Below are positions 26,074-34,852 of a DNA stretch of 64,000 bases, in pieces (the stretch's first letter is position 1; each line of letters begins with the position of its first letter). The notes under the pieces were generated by a model. The model ran no database searches and was not told the DNA's origin. It was given only the letters and a program-made list of their open reading frames with translations. Made by a program: the position numbers and the translations under genes. The DNA lies in assembly GCA_025451845.1 (NCBI GenBank), contig JANWJS010000020.1, positions 216,720 through 280,719 of the forward strand. The letters are read 5' to 3'. This stretch comes from Steroidobacteraceae bacterium (GTDB lineage Bacteria > Pseudomonadota > Gammaproteobacteria > Steroidobacterales > Steroidobacteraceae).

Positions 26074-27114
26074 ATGGCCGTCGACATCGCGCAATTGCTG
26101 GCGTTCGCCGTCAAGAACAAGGCATCGGACCTGCATCTGTCCTCCGGTGTCCCACCGATGATCCGTGTCGACGGTGACATGAAGCGGATCAACATGCCGT
26201 CGCTGACCCACAAGGAAGTGCACAGCATGGTGTACGACATCATGAACGATAAGCAACGGAAGGCGTACGAGGAGTTCTTCGAGACCGATTTCTCCTTCGA
26301 GATCCCCAAGCTCGCGCGCTTTCGCGTCAACGCCTTCAACCAGAACCGCGGCGCCGGCGCGGTGTTCCGCAACATTCCCTCGGAGATCATCTCACTCGAT
26401 GATCTGGGGTCGCCGAAAATCTTCCGCGACCTGTGCATGCTGCCGCGCGGGCTGGTGCTCGTCACCGGACCCACGGGCTCCGGTAAGTCGACGACTCTCG
26501 CGGGCATGGTCAACCACTGCAACGACAACCGGCCCGACCATATCATCACCGTCGAGGATCCGATCGAGTTCGTGCACGAGTCCAAGCGCTGTCTGATCAA
26601 CCAGCGCGAGGTGCATCGCGATACGCTCGGCTTCAGCGAGGCACTGCGGTCGGCTCTGCGCGAGGATCCGGACATCATCCTGGTCGGCGAAATGCGCGAC
26701 CTGGAGACCATCCGTCTCGCCCTGACGGCCGCCGAGACCGGCCACCTGGTCTTCGGCACTCTGCATACGAGCTCCGCCGCCAAGACCATCGACCGCGTGG
26801 TCGATGTGTTCCCTGCGGCGGAGAAGGATATGGTGCGCTCCATGCTCTCGGAATCGCTGCGGGCGGTGATCTCACAGACGCTTCTCAAGCGCAACGGCGG
26901 CGGGCGGATCGCCGCGCACGAGATCATGATCGGCACCCCGGCGATCCGCAATCTGATCCGCGAGGGCAAGATTGCCCAGATGTACTCCGCCATCCAGACC
27001 GGCCAGGCGTCGGGCATGCAGACGCTCGATCAGTGCCTGACCGAGCTCGTGACGAAGGGGGTCGTCAGCAAGGAGGAAGCGCGGTACAAAGCCCAAAACA
27101 AAGACGCGCTGTAA
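26074..27114 (+). CDS. pilT: Type IV pilus retraction ATPase PilT
   Basis: A 346-residue hexameric motor that depolymerises pili. The N-terminal PAS-like domain has KASDLHLSSGVPPMIRVDG, the Walker A is GPTGSGKST (about residues 132-140), the Asp box/Walker B region is DPDIILVGEMRDLET, and HLVFGTLHTSSAAKTIDRVVD follows. The AIRNLIREGK motif needed for retraction is present near residue 290. Two 11-bp copies of CAGGAAACCCC stand just before the ATG and include the ribosome site. Confidence 0.97.
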   Translation: MAVDIAQLLAFAVKNKASDLHLSSGVPPMIRVDGDMKRINMPSLTHKEVHSMVYDIMNDKQRKAYEEFFETDFSFEIPKLARFRVNAFNQNRGAGAVFRNIPSEIISLDDLGSPKIFRDLCMLPRGLVLVTGPTGSGKSTTLAGMVNHCNDNRPDHIITVEDPIEFVHESKRCLINQREVHRDTLGFSEALRSALREDPDIILVGEMRDLETIRLALTAAETGHLVFGTLHTSSAAKTIDRVVDVFPAAEKDMVRSMLSESLRAVISQTLLKRNGGGRIAAHEIMIGTPAIRNLIREGKIAQMYSAIQTGQASGMQTLDQCLTELVTKGVVSKEEARYKAQNKDAL

Positions 27115-27132
27115 AGACGCGGAGGTCTCACC

Positions 27133-28287
27133 GTGGATCGCGATCAAGCAATCAAGCTGATGCAGGACCTCCTGCGTCGGATGGTGGAGAAGAAGGCTTC
27201 CGACCTCTTCGTCACCGCCGGCTTCCCGCCCGCCATCAAGATCGACGGGGAGATCCGGCCGCAGAGCGAGCGCGCGCTGACGCCCGAGCAGGCCGCCACG
27301 CTGGTGCGTGCCATCATGAATGATCGGCAGTCGCGGGAGTTCGACGCCACCAAGGAGTGCAACTTCGCCATTGCCCCACCGGGGATCGGCCGCTTCCGTG
27401 TCAGCGCCTTCGTGCAGCAGGGCGCCACGGGTTGTGTCATCCGGATGATCAACGCCAAGATCCCGAGCTTCGAGGAGCTCGATCTGCCGCCGATCCTGAA
27501 GGAAGTCGTGCTGTCCAAGCGCGGCCTGGTCGTGGTGGTCGGCGGCACCGGCTCCGGCAAGTCGACGACGCTGGCGGCGATGGTCGGCTATCGCAACGAG
27601 AAAACGCGCGGCCACATCGTCACCATCGAGGATCCTCTCGAGTACGTGCACCAGCACAAGGGCTGCGTCATCACCCACCGCGAGATCGGCGTTGACACCG
27701 ATTCGTGGCACGCCGCCCTCAAGAACACCCTGCGTCAGGCCCCGGACGTCATCCTGATCGGTGAGATCCGCGACCGCGAGACGATGGAGTACGGCATTCA
27801 ATTCTCGGAGACCGGACACCTCGTGCTGGCGACGCTGCATGCGAACAACGCCAATCAGGCGCTGGACCGCATCGTCAACTTCTTCCCGGACGAGCGCAGG
27901 GCGCAGCTGCTGATGGACCTCTCGCTCAACATCCGGGCCTTCGTCTCGCAGCGTCTGGTCGCGCGCGAGGGCGGCTCGGGGCGCATCGCCTCCATGGAGA
28001 TCATGCTGAACTCGCCGCTCATCCAGGATCTCATCTTCAAGGGCGAGGTGGCGAAGATCAAGGACGTCATGGCGCGCTCCACGCGCCTCGGCATGAAGAC
28101 CTTCGACCAGTCACTCTTCGAGCTCTACGAGACGGGCTTCATCTCCTATGAGGACGCGCTGCGCAACGCCGACTCGAAGAACGAGCTGCGGCTGCGGATC
28201 AAGCTCGAGAGCAAGCGCGAGAACAAGGCCATCGACGATGGCGGCGTGCTGAAGATCGTCGAAGAAGAGGACGGCAGGCCGATATGA
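27133..28287 (+). CDS. pilU: PilT-dependent retraction ATPase PilU
   Basis: A 384-residue PilT homolog with the PilU-type longer C-terminus. Walker A is GGTGSGKST, Walker B region DVILIGEIRDRETMEYGI, and HLVLATLHANNANQALDRI follows. It starts at GTG 18 bp after pilT with an upstream GGAGG. In Pseudomonas and Vibrio PilU assists PilT under load. The C-terminal tail (KLESKRENKAIDDGG) is charged. It overlaps the next paralog by 4 bp. Confidence 0.95.
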   Translation: MDRDQAIKLMQDLLRRMVEKKASDLFVTAGFPPAIKIDGEIRPQSERALTPEQAATLVRAIMNDRQSREFDATKECNFAIAPPGIGRFRVSAFVQQGATGCVIRMINAKIPSFEELDLPPILKEVVLSKRGLVVVVGGTGSGKSTTLAAMVGYRNEKTRGHIVTIEDPLEYVHQHKGCVITHREIGVDTDSWHAALKNTLRQAPDVILIGEIRDRETMEYGIQFSETGHLVLATLHANNANQALDRIVNFFPDERRAQLLMDLSLNIRAFVSQRLVAREGGSGRIASMEIMLNSPLIQDLIFKGEVAKIKDVMARSTRLGMKTFDQSLFELYETGFISYEDALRNADSKNELRLRIKLESKRENKAIDDGGVLKIVEEEDGRPI

Positions 28288-29465
28288 TCAAAGACGCCGC
28301 GGACCCGAAGCTGAGCGCCACGGGCGCGCACAGCTCCCTCGAGGCTACCGGCACCTTTGCCGCGCCGACGGCGGCGGCCGCCACTGCGGTCACCGGCCCC
28401 CACCCGCAGCTCAATACGAAGCCGCTCTTCAAGCTGATGGTGGAGAAGAAGGCTTCCGATCTTTTCTTCACCTGCAACGCACCCATCAAGATCAAGATCG
28501 AGGGACAGATCTTCCCGGTGAACAAGCAGGTGTTGTCGCCCGAGACGGTGCGCCAGACCGCGTTGGCCCTGATGACCCCGGAGCAGCGCGAGCGGTTCGG
28601 GGCCGAGTACGAGATCGACTTTGCCATCTCGGAGCCGGGGCTCGGGCGCTTCCGGGTGAATGTGTTCCTGCAGCGCAGCTATCCGGCGGTGGTGCTGCGC
28701 TACATCACGGCGGACATGCCGCGGCTCGATTCGCTCGGGCTGCCGGACGTGATCGGGGATCTGGCACTCCTCAAGCGCGGGCTCATCCTGGTCGTCGGCG
28801 CCACGGGCTCGGGCAAGTCGACGACCCTCGCGTCGATGATCAACCTGCGCAACGAGACCGCCTCGGATCACATCATCACCATCGAGGACCCGATCGAATT
28901 CCTGCATGCCAACAAGCGCTCGATCATCAACCAGCGCGAGGTCGGGCTCGATACGAAATCTTACGCGCGGGCGCTGCGGGGGGCGATGCGCGCGGCGCCG
29001 GATGTGATCCTCATCGGCGAGGTGCGGGACCGGGAGAGCATGGAGGCGGCGATCAACCTCGCGGGCACCGGGCATCTGGTGCTGGCGACGCTGCACGCCA
29101 ACAACTGCGCGGAGACCCTGGACCGCATCATCAACATGTTTACGCCGGAGCAGCACAAGCAGATCTTCCTCGACTTGTCACAGTATCTGAAGGCGATCCT
29201 GGCGCAGCGGCTGGTCATGGGGAAGGACAGTCGGCGGGTGGCGGCCATGGAGGTGATGCTCAATACGCCGCATATGTCGGAGCTGGTGAAGAAGGGGGAC
29301 GTGATCGGGATCAAGGAGGCGATCTCGGCCAGCAGCGAGCGCGGCATCCAGAGTTTTGACGTCGCGCTGCATGGGCTCTACAAGGAGGGGCGGGTGGATA
29401 TGGCGGAGGCCTTGGTCAACGCGGACTCGCGGGCCAACCTCGAAGCCAAGATCAACTTCGGGTAG
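28284..29465 (+). CDS. Third PilT/PilU-family ATPase (PilU paralog)
   Basis: A 393-residue ATPase more like PilU than PilT: LMVEKKASDLFFTCNAP, Walker A GATGSGKST, DVILIGEVRDRESMEAAI and HLVLATLHANNCAETLDRI. A 45-residue Ala/Thr-rich N-terminal extension precedes the conserved domain. It overlaps pilU by 4 bp, so all three motors form one operon ended by a strong terminator. Its separate role is unknown; it may be a second accessory motor or act on another filament. Confidence 0.93.
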   Translation: MIKDAADPKLSATGAHSSLEATGTFAAPTAAAATAVTGPHPQLNTKPLFKLMVEKKASDLFFTCNAPIKIKIEGQIFPVNKQVLSPETVRQTALALMTPEQRERFGAEYEIDFAISEPGLGRFRVNVFLQRSYPAVVLRYITADMPRLDSLGLPDVIGDLALLKRGLILVVGATGSGKSTTLASMINLRNETASDHIITIEDPIEFLHANKRSIINQREVGLDTKSYARALRGAMRAAPDVILIGEVRDRESMEAAINLAGTGHLVLATLHANNCAETLDRIINMFTPEQHKQIFLDLSQYLKAILAQRLVMGKDSRRVAAMEVMLNTPHMSELVKKGDVIGIKEAISASSERGIQSFDVALHGLYKEGRVDMAEALVNADSRANLEAKINFG

Positions 29466-29565
29466 AGAGTTGGAGAATCGACGCGGGCAATTGCCAGCGG
29501 GCTGCCTGGGTGCTGACTGCTTGGGCGGCGGACCGTGGCGGCTCTCGATCCGCGAGCACATCGCA

Positions 29566-29597
29566 AAAGGGCCCCTTGGCCAAGGGACCCTTTTTTT
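29566..29597 (+). terminator. Rho-independent terminator of the pilT-pilU operon
   Basis: Hairpin AGGGCCCCTTGG / CCAAGGGACCCT (one mismatch, almost no loop) followed by TTTTTTT. It stands 100 bp after the third ATPase gene and close to the end of the convergent pyrK-like gene. Confidence 0.85.
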
Positions 29598-29606
29598 CTG
29601 CGCTCG

Positions 29607-30521
29607 CTAGAACACTGTTAGCGCGTCGAATACCGGGCCGTCTACACAGACCCGTTTCATCGCGTCGCCTTCCGGCGTGCGCACCAGGACCGTGCAGCCG
29701 GCGCATCCGCCTACAGCGCAGGCCATGAACTCCTCGAGAGAGGCCTGACAGGGCACACCGTGGCGGCGCGCTACGGCGGCGGCGGCGGCCAACATGGGGG
29801 TGGGGCCGCAGGCAAAGAGCTCGACTTCGGCTAGTTGGGGCGGGCCCAGGGTGCGCAGCCACTCGTCGGCCAGCTCGGTGACGAAACCCTCGTAGCAGCC
29901 CGGGAAGCCGGCGCGAGTGGCCAGGCGGCTGGCGATCCCCCACTCATCCAGCAGCGGCATGCAGGCTATGGTGGCGGCGGGCATGCCGGCTACCATGATG
30001 GCAGAGGGGCGGGTGCGGAACGGGAAGGGGATCTCGGAGCCCATCAATACCAGGGGTTTGTAGCGGTTCCCCTGAGACTCGCTTCCGCCAGGATGAGTGC
30101 CCCGGGAATTGCGCTGGTCACGGAGGCGTTCGGCCAGGAAGACCATGGGGGGAATGCCGACGCCGCCGCCTATCAGGATGGGGCGGGGGCGCTCGGGGCG
30201 GACGGCGAAGGGTTTGCCGATCGGGCCGATGATGCTGACGAGGTCGCCGGCCTTGCGCGCGGCGAGCGCGTGCAGGCCGGGGCCCAGGACTTTATAGAGG
30301 ACCTCGATCCAACCCTGGGCCGCGTCGGCGCGCATGAGGGACAGCGGGCGGCGCATGGGGATGGCGGGGTCGCAAGTCAGATGGACGAAGTTGCCGGGCT
30401 GCGCGCGGGCGGCGCAGGCGGGGGCGGCGAGGCGCAGCACGAATTGGTCGCCATCGTACGCCGTCTGTTTGACTACGCGTGCGTCCTCGAGGTGCAGCGT
30501 GCCGCGGGTCTCGCGGGTCAT
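29607..30521 (-). CDS. PyrK-like FAD/[2Fe-2S] electron-transfer protein
   Basis: A 304-residue flavin reductase-type protein: FAD-binding MRRPLSLMRAD (RxYS-like), an NAD-binding domain with PILIGGGVGIPPMVFLAERL, and a C-terminal [2Fe-2S] cluster motif CAVGGCAGC plus a later Cys in KRVCVDGPVF. This is the architecture of PyrK, the electron-transfer subunit of class 1B dihydroorotate dehydrogenase, and it is joined to pyrB by a 4-bp overlap, which supports a pyrimidine link. A stretch of about 18 polar residues after the NAD loop (about 135-153) looks like an insertion. It could instead be another NAD(P)H:acceptor reductase; no pyrD is in the window. Confidence 0.8.
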   Translation of the reverse strand: MTRETRGTLHLEDARVVKQTAYDGDQFVLRLAAPACAARAQPGNFVHLTCDPAIPMRRPLSLMRADAAQGWIEVLYKVLGPGLHALAARKAGDLVSIIGPIGKPFAVRPERPRPILIGGGVGIPPMVFLAERLRDQRNSRGTHPGGSESQGNRYKPLVLMGSEIPFPFRTRPSAIMVAGMPAATIACMPLLDEWGIASRLATRAGFPGCYEGFVTELADEWLRTLGPPQLAEVELFACGPTPMLAAAAAVARRHGVPCQASLEEFMACAVGGCAGCTVLVRTPEGDAMKRVCVDGPVFDALTVF

Positions 30522-31474
30522 GCGCCCGTCCCGGCGGCCAACACTGCCTCGAGGACGGCCATACGGACGGCTACGCCGTTGCGTACCTGGTCGCGAATGA
30601 CTGACTGGGGGCCATCGGCCACATCGGACGAAATCTCGATGCCGCGGTTCATCGGTTGGGGGTGCATGACGATCGCACCGGGCCGGGCGCCCGCCAGCCG
30701 TTCCGGGGTGAGCCCATATTTGGCGAAGTAACGGTCCGCATCCGGAAGGTTGGCGTGGCCCATGCGCTCCCTCTGGATGCGCAGCATCATCACGACATCG
30801 GCGTCCTTCAGACCAGTCTTGAGTGAGGTGTGGCGCGAGCAGCCGGCAAATTCTTCCGCCGCGGGCATCAGAGCAGGTGGCGCGACGATCCGCAGGTCCA
30901 CGCAGCCGAGGGTGCGAAACGCATAATAGTCGGAGCGCGCGACGCGCGAGTGCCGGATATCGCCCACGATGGCGATGCTCAGGCCCTCGAGGCTCTTCTT
31001 GTGCTGCCGGACGGTTAACGCGTCCAGCAAGCCCTGTGTTGGATGGGATACGTGCGCTTCGCCGGCAGAGAGCACACTGACGTGCGGGGCAACGTTCGCG
31101 GCGACCGAGGCGGGCACCCCGGCTTCGGCGTCACGAATCACCATCACGTCGACATGCATCGCCTGCAGCGTATACACCGTGTCGAGCATGCTCTCGCCTT
31201 TGACTCGGGAGGAGAGCTGGACTTCGAGATTGACGACATCGGCACCCAGGCGTTTCGCGGCGAGCTCGAACGACACGCGCGTTCGGGTGGACGGCTCGGT
31301 GAAGAGATTGGCGACCGTGCGCCCGGTGAGGGATTGGCTGACCGGCGGCCGTGCGCCGAGCGGACGCACGAATCCCTGCGCGCGATCCAGCAGCCGCTCG
31401 ATCATGTCGCGCGACAATCCTTCGAGGGTGAGGAGGTGCCGCAGCGTTCCATCGGGCCGCAGTTGTTCTGTCAT
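30518..31474 (-). CDS. pyrB: Aspartate carbamoyltransferase catalytic subunit
   Basis: A 318-residue enzyme joining carbamoyl phosphate and aspartate, the first committed step of pyrimidine synthesis. The carbamoyl-phosphate motif NLFTEPSTRTRVSFELAAKR is intact, as are SAGEAHVSHPTQGLLDALT and the aspartate-loop MMLRIQRERM. The start MTEQLRPDG at 31474 overlaps ruvX (ATGA); the frame is open a little upstream but inside ruvX. In Pseudomonas the same locus has pyrR between ruvX and pyrB and pyrC after it; both are replaced or missing here. Confidence 0.96.
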   Translation of the reverse strand: MTEQLRPDGTLRHLLTLEGLSRDMIERLLDRAQGFVRPLGARPPVSQSLTGRTVANLFTEPSTRTRVSFELAAKRLGADVVNLEVQLSSRVKGESMLDTVYTLQAMHVDVMVIRDAEAGVPASVAANVAPHVSVLSAGEAHVSHPTQGLLDALTVRQHKKSLEGLSIAIVGDIRHSRVARSDYYAFRTLGCVDLRIVAPPALMPAAEEFAGCSRHTSLKTGLKDADVVMMLRIQRERMGHANLPDADRYFAKYGLTPERLAGARPGAIVMHPQPMNRGIEISSDVADGPQSVIRDQVRNGVAVRMAVLEAVLAAGTGA

Positions 31475-31923
31475 TGCAACGTTTCTCCGCTCTCGCCCGC
31501 GAGCCAACGCTCGAGGATGACCGCCGCCGCGGCGCTGTCGAGGTCCTCGCGCCGGATCCGCCGCCGTTCGCCCCTGGCGCGCCGCGCCTTGAGGGCCGTG
31601 CCCGCTTCCAGCGAGGACCAGCGCTCATCAACCATGCTGACGGGAAGCTTGAAGCGGCGCTCGAGCTCGTCGGCGAACCGGCGGGCTGCCGGAGCGAGCG
31701 CTCCCGGGGTGCCGTCGACATTATACGGTGCGCCCACGATGAGACGACGCGGTTTGAGCGCATCGACCTCACGCGCGATCGCCGGCCAGTCAGGGCCCGC
31801 GCGAGTGACGAGGGCGGCGGGGCGGGGCGCGGCTGTGGCAGTCAGCGTGTCGCCCGCCGCGATGCCGATACGTTTGAGTCCGAAGTCAAAAGCGAGAACG
31901 GCCTCGACAGGCTTCTCAGGCAT
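31471..31923 (-). CDS. ruvX: Putative Holliday-junction resolvase/pre-16S rRNA nuclease RuvX (YqgF)
   Basis: A 150-residue RNase H-fold protein: AFDFGLKRIGIAAGD at the N-terminus, LIVGAPYNVDGTPG in the middle and VDERWSSLEA with the conserved acidic residue. YqgF trims the 5' end of 16S rRNA in E. coli. It overlaps yqgE upstream (8 bp) and pyrB downstream (4 bp), as in many gammaproteobacteria. Confidence 0.94.
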   Translation of the reverse strand: MPEKPVEAVLAFDFGLKRIGIAAGDTLTATAAPRPAALVTRAGPDWPAIAREVDALKPRRLIVGAPYNVDGTPGALAPAARRFADELERRFKLPVSMVDERWSSLEAGTALKARRARGERRRIRREDLDSAAAAVILERWLAGESGETLQ

Positions 31924-32536
31924 GCCCGGCGACCAGGCTCAGCCGGTCGACATCGATGCCGAGGAGCCGCCACGCGCCGATCCAGCGCTCCTCGTACGGG
32001 AGCTCGAACACTACCCGCGCATCAACCGGGATCGAGGTCCACGCGTTCTCGCGCATCTCGCGCTCGAGCTGGCCGGACTCCCAGCCCGCGTAGCCGAGCG
32101 CGATGAAGGCATCGGTCGGTCCCTCGCCGCGAGCCATCGCGGCGAGCACGTCGCGTGAGGTCGTGACCTGAATGGTCTCCGACACCTTGTGCGTGTGGTC
32201 CCACTGACCGCCCGGCCGGTGCAGCACAAAGCCGCGGTCGGTGTGCACGGGGCCGCCGCGCAGGACCGGCTGCGCCGCAATGTGCTCCGTCGAGGGCTCG
32301 AGCTTCATCTGCGTCAGCACATCCGACAGCCGCATGGGCAACGGCTTGTTGAGAACGATGCCGAGAGCACCGCGATCGGTGTGCTCGCAGACCAGCGCCA
32401 CGGTCTGCGCGAAGTTCGGATCGATGAGAGAGGGCATGGCGATCAGCAGGTGGTTCGTCAGACCGCCCCCCACCTCCTCACCGTCGAGGAGCGATTCACC
32501 GCCCTCCGTCGCGCTCTCGCTGCTGTGCTCGCTCAT
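31916..32536 (-). CDS. yqgE: YqgE/AlgH-family protein
   Basis: A 206-residue protein with the UPF0301 signatures LLIAMPSLIDPNFAQTVALVCEH, GALGIVLNKPL, VLRGGPVHTDRGFVLH and ALGYAGWESGQLEREM. The role is unclear; AlgH was named for an effect on alginate regulation in Pseudomonas. The first 28 residues are acidic and Ser-rich and not conserved. The ATG at 32536 is preceded by GGGGCTT. Confidence 0.94.
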   Translation of the reverse strand: MSEHSSESATEGGESLLDGEEVGGGLTNHLLIAMPSLIDPNFAQTVALVCEHTDRGALGIVLNKPLPMRLSDVLTQMKLEPSTEHIAAQPVLRGGPVHTDRGFVLHRPGGQWDHTHKVSETIQVTTSRDVLAAMARGEGPTDAFIALGYAGWESGQLEREMRENAWTSIPVDARVVFELPYEERWIGAWRLLGIDVDRLSLVAGHA

Positions 32537-32589
32537 AGTAAGCCCCAAGTATGCGGACGGAGCCCCGCGGGCTCAAGGAACGGTGGCGC

Positions 32590-33489
32590 TCAAGGCGCCG
32601 CGGTCACCGATCCCGTGGACAGCCGTCCGCCGACGAACTGCCACTCATAAACGAAATTGAGGGTGCGGTAGTGCCGTGCCAGCTCCGGCGGGAAGGGATC
32701 GAAGGGGCTGGCGAGCCGCAAAATCGAGAGTGCGGCCTGATCGAGCTCCGGATCACCGCTCGAGCGCCGGATCGAGGCGTGATCGAGGCGCCCGTCGGCG
32801 TCGATGGACACTTCGATGACCGGGCTCGCATTTGTGCCGGCCTGCCGCGCGGCCGCGGGGAAGTTCAGGGTGCCGATGCGCTCGACCTTCCCGCGCCAGG
32901 CGACCAAATACGGTGCGACGATGGAGGCGCGCGTATCCGGCGTCACCCAGAGCTCATCGCGCTTCGGGCCGCGCAGCTGCACGGGTCCCTCGTCCTCCGG
33001 GCCATTCTGCGCGGAGGATTGCTGCTCGAGGAGCACGGGCTGCTCCGCAGCCGTTCCCGCGCTGCCCTGGTCAGTCATGTACTGCACGATCGTGCTCCAG
33101 CCGGAAGTCGTGAGCACGCGCCGGTCGAGCGCGCCTGCCGCCTGTCCGCCCGCCGACAAGGCCGTGCCGTCCGGGGTCCCCTGCTGCGCCGGCAGGACCG
33201 GAGCCTGAGCGGGATTGCGGGGGGTGACTTCCTCGCGGGTGTTGCCGGAGCCCAGCTGCGTGCGCTGCGCGAGGTAAGTCGCGTGGTCGTTGCGATCCGC
33301 CGTCGGCACCTCGTCCGAGACCAGCAGCACCTGCAGCCCCGGAGCGCCGTCGCTGCCGGCGATCGGCGATTTGAACGTGAGCCCGAGGATGATGACCCCG
33401 TGCAGGAGCGCGACGAAGAAGAGCATGGCGAGCAGGCGGTCCCAGACAGGGGCTCTGCCTTCCCGCAGCATCAATGCCCTTCTTGCCAC
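32590..33489 (-). CDS. TonB-family energy transducer (TonB3-like, pilus locus)
   Basis: A 299-residue protein: one N-terminal transmembrane helix (LLAMLFFVALLHGVIILGLTF, residues 19-39), a long polar periplasmic spacer with few of the usual Pro-Lys repeats, and a C-terminal TonB domain (residues about 195-290, VERIGTLNFP, SPVIEVSIDADGRLDHASIRRSSG, YEWQFVGG). Its position between yqgE and gshB matches tonB3 of Pseudomonas aeruginosa, which has been tied to twitching motility. It may serve pili or the outer-membrane receptors. Confidence 0.88.
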   Translation of the reverse strand: MARRALMLREGRAPVWDRLLAMLFFVALLHGVIILGLTFKSPIAGSDGAPGLQVLLVSDEVPTADRNDHATYLAQRTQLGSGNTREEVTPRNPAQAPVLPAQQGTPDGTALSAGGQAAGALDRRVLTTSGWSTIVQYMTDQGSAGTAAEQPVLLEQQSSAQNGPEDEGPVQLRGPKRDELWVTPDTRASIVAPYLVAWRGKVERIGTLNFPAAARQAGTNASPVIEVSIDADGRLDHASIRRSSGDPELDQAALSILRLASPFDPFPPELARHYRTLNFVYEWQFVGGRLSTGSVTAAP

Positions 33490-33495
33490 GTGGGG

Positions 33496-34467
33496 CTACT
33501 CGGCCGCGAGCCGCCGCTCGATCGCGCCGATGAGCTGGCCGGCGATATCGATGTGAAATTGCTTCTCGAGCTCGCGGATGCCGGTCGGGCTCGTGACGTT
33601 GATCTCCGTGACGAAGCCGCCGATGACATCGAGGCCGACGAACATCATGCCCTTGGCCTTGAGGGCCGGGCCGATCTGGCCCGCGAGCCAGCGGTCGCGC
33701 TCCTCGAGCGGGCGACCCACCCCGCGCGCTCCCGCCGCGAGGTTGCCGCGGTTGTCGTGCGGCAATGGAATGCGTGCCAGGGCGTAGGGTACGGGCTCCC
33801 CATCGATGAGAAGTACGCGTGAATCGCCCGTCGCCACGATCTCCGGCAGGTACCGTTGGACGATGGCGAAGCGCCGGCCGTAATCGGTGAGCGTCTCGAA
33901 GACGACGTTCATGTTCTTGTCGTGCTGCTCCAGCACGAAGATCGATCGGCCGCCCATGCCATCGAGGGGCTTGCAGACGATCTTGCCGTGCTCGCGCAGG
34001 AACGCTTCCATGTCCGCCATGTCCCGGGTGATGAGCGTCGGCGCACAACATTGTGGGAACCAGGCCGTATAGGCCTTTTCGTTGATGTCGCGCAGGCCCT
34101 GAGGGCGGTTGACGATGAGCGCACCCTGCTCCTCGGCTCTCTCCAGGACGTAGGTGCTGTAGATGTACTCGGTGTCGAAGGGCGGGTCCTTGCGCATCAG
34201 GATGCAGTCGAGCCCGCCCAGCGGCTCGACGCGCGGCTCCCCGAGGTCGAACCAGCCACTGGGATCAGCCCTCACGGTGAGCGGCCGCAGCCGTCCGCGG
34301 GCGATACCGTCGCGCAGCGACAGGTCGCGCTGCTCCATGTAGAACAGCGTCCAGCCACGCGCGTGCGCCGCCAGCAGCATGGCGAGCGTCGAGTCCTTCG
34401 CGTAGTGGAGGGCGGCGATGGGGTCCATCACGACCCCGAGGCGGATCGGCTTCGGCATGACGGACAT
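33496..34467 (-). CDS. gshB: Glutathione synthetase
   Basis: A 323-residue ATP-grasp ligase adding glycine to gamma-glutamylcysteine. Family motifs: LGVVMDPIAALHYAKDSTLAML at the N-terminus, MRKDPPFDTEYIYSTYVLE, IVCKPLDGMGGRSIF (ATP-grasp loop), GDSRVLLIDGEPVPYALARIP and FVTEINVTSPTGIRE. I place the start at MSVMPKPIRLG (34467); MPKP nine bases later is also possible. The upstream open frame runs through repeat family B and is not coding. Confidence 0.95.
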   Translation of the reverse strand: MSVMPKPIRLGVVMDPIAALHYAKDSTLAMLLAAHARGWTLFYMEQRDLSLRDGIARGRLRPLTVRADPSGWFDLGEPRVEPLGGLDCILMRKDPPFDTEYIYSTYVLERAEEQGALIVNRPQGLRDINEKAYTAWFPQCCAPTLITRDMADMEAFLREHGKIVCKPLDGMGGRSIFVLEQHDKNMNVVFETLTDYGRRFAIVQRYLPEIVATGDSRVLLIDGEPVPYALARIPLPHDNRGNLAAGARGVGRPLEERDRWLAGQIGPALKAKGMMFVGLDVIGGFVTEINVTSPTGIRELEKQFHIDIAGQLIGAIERRLAAE

Positions 34468-34490
34468 AATGCCAGCGGCCCCCGCTACTG

Positions 34491-34640
34491 GCGACGTGCG
34501 GAAGCAAAATCCGTGAGCAGCCCGGCGGCTGGCGACGTGCGAAAGCAAATCAGTCAGCGGCCCGGGCCGCTCCCGGGCCGCGGATGTGAATCCAGTCACA
34601 CGGCTGGCCGCGCTATCGCCGGGAGCGATTGGCGCCAATT
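34491..34640. repeat. REP-like dispersed repeat family B, partial plus full copy
   Basis: A partial copy (34491-34530: GCGACGTGCGGAAGCAAAA, CCCGGCGGCTGG) is followed in tandem by a full copy (34532-34640). The full copy has the hairpin GCGGCCCGGG, loop CCGCT, CCCGGGCCGC, then GATGTGAATCCAGTCAC and the tail CGCCGGGAGCGATTGGCGCCAATT. The same order is seen at 13898-13980, and the tail alone at 23054. The interval 34468-34852 between gshB and pilG holds this repeat and otherwise only the pilG upstream region. Confidence 0.75.
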
Positions 34641-34852
34641 AGAAAACGTGACGGGCGCAGCATGGCACAGGGTGGGCCGATATGTTAAAACCCGCAGCGC
34701 CTCCTTCCGGAGGTGGAGGGGTCGATGGCGAACCGCGGGTCATTGCGTGTAGTCTCCGGCCCGGCTTGCCGCCGTGCCCCATCGTGGGCTCGCGGGTCTG
34801 CCCCGGGGCGGCGAGCTCGAGCCTCAAGTCAAGTTGAAGGAGTTGCCTGACC

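Noticed and set aside
31043..32158. Long plus-strand open frame opposite pyrB-ruvX-yqgE
   Set aside because: Overlaps three conserved minus-strand genes and has biased Arg/Pro/Ala-rich composition typical of shadows.
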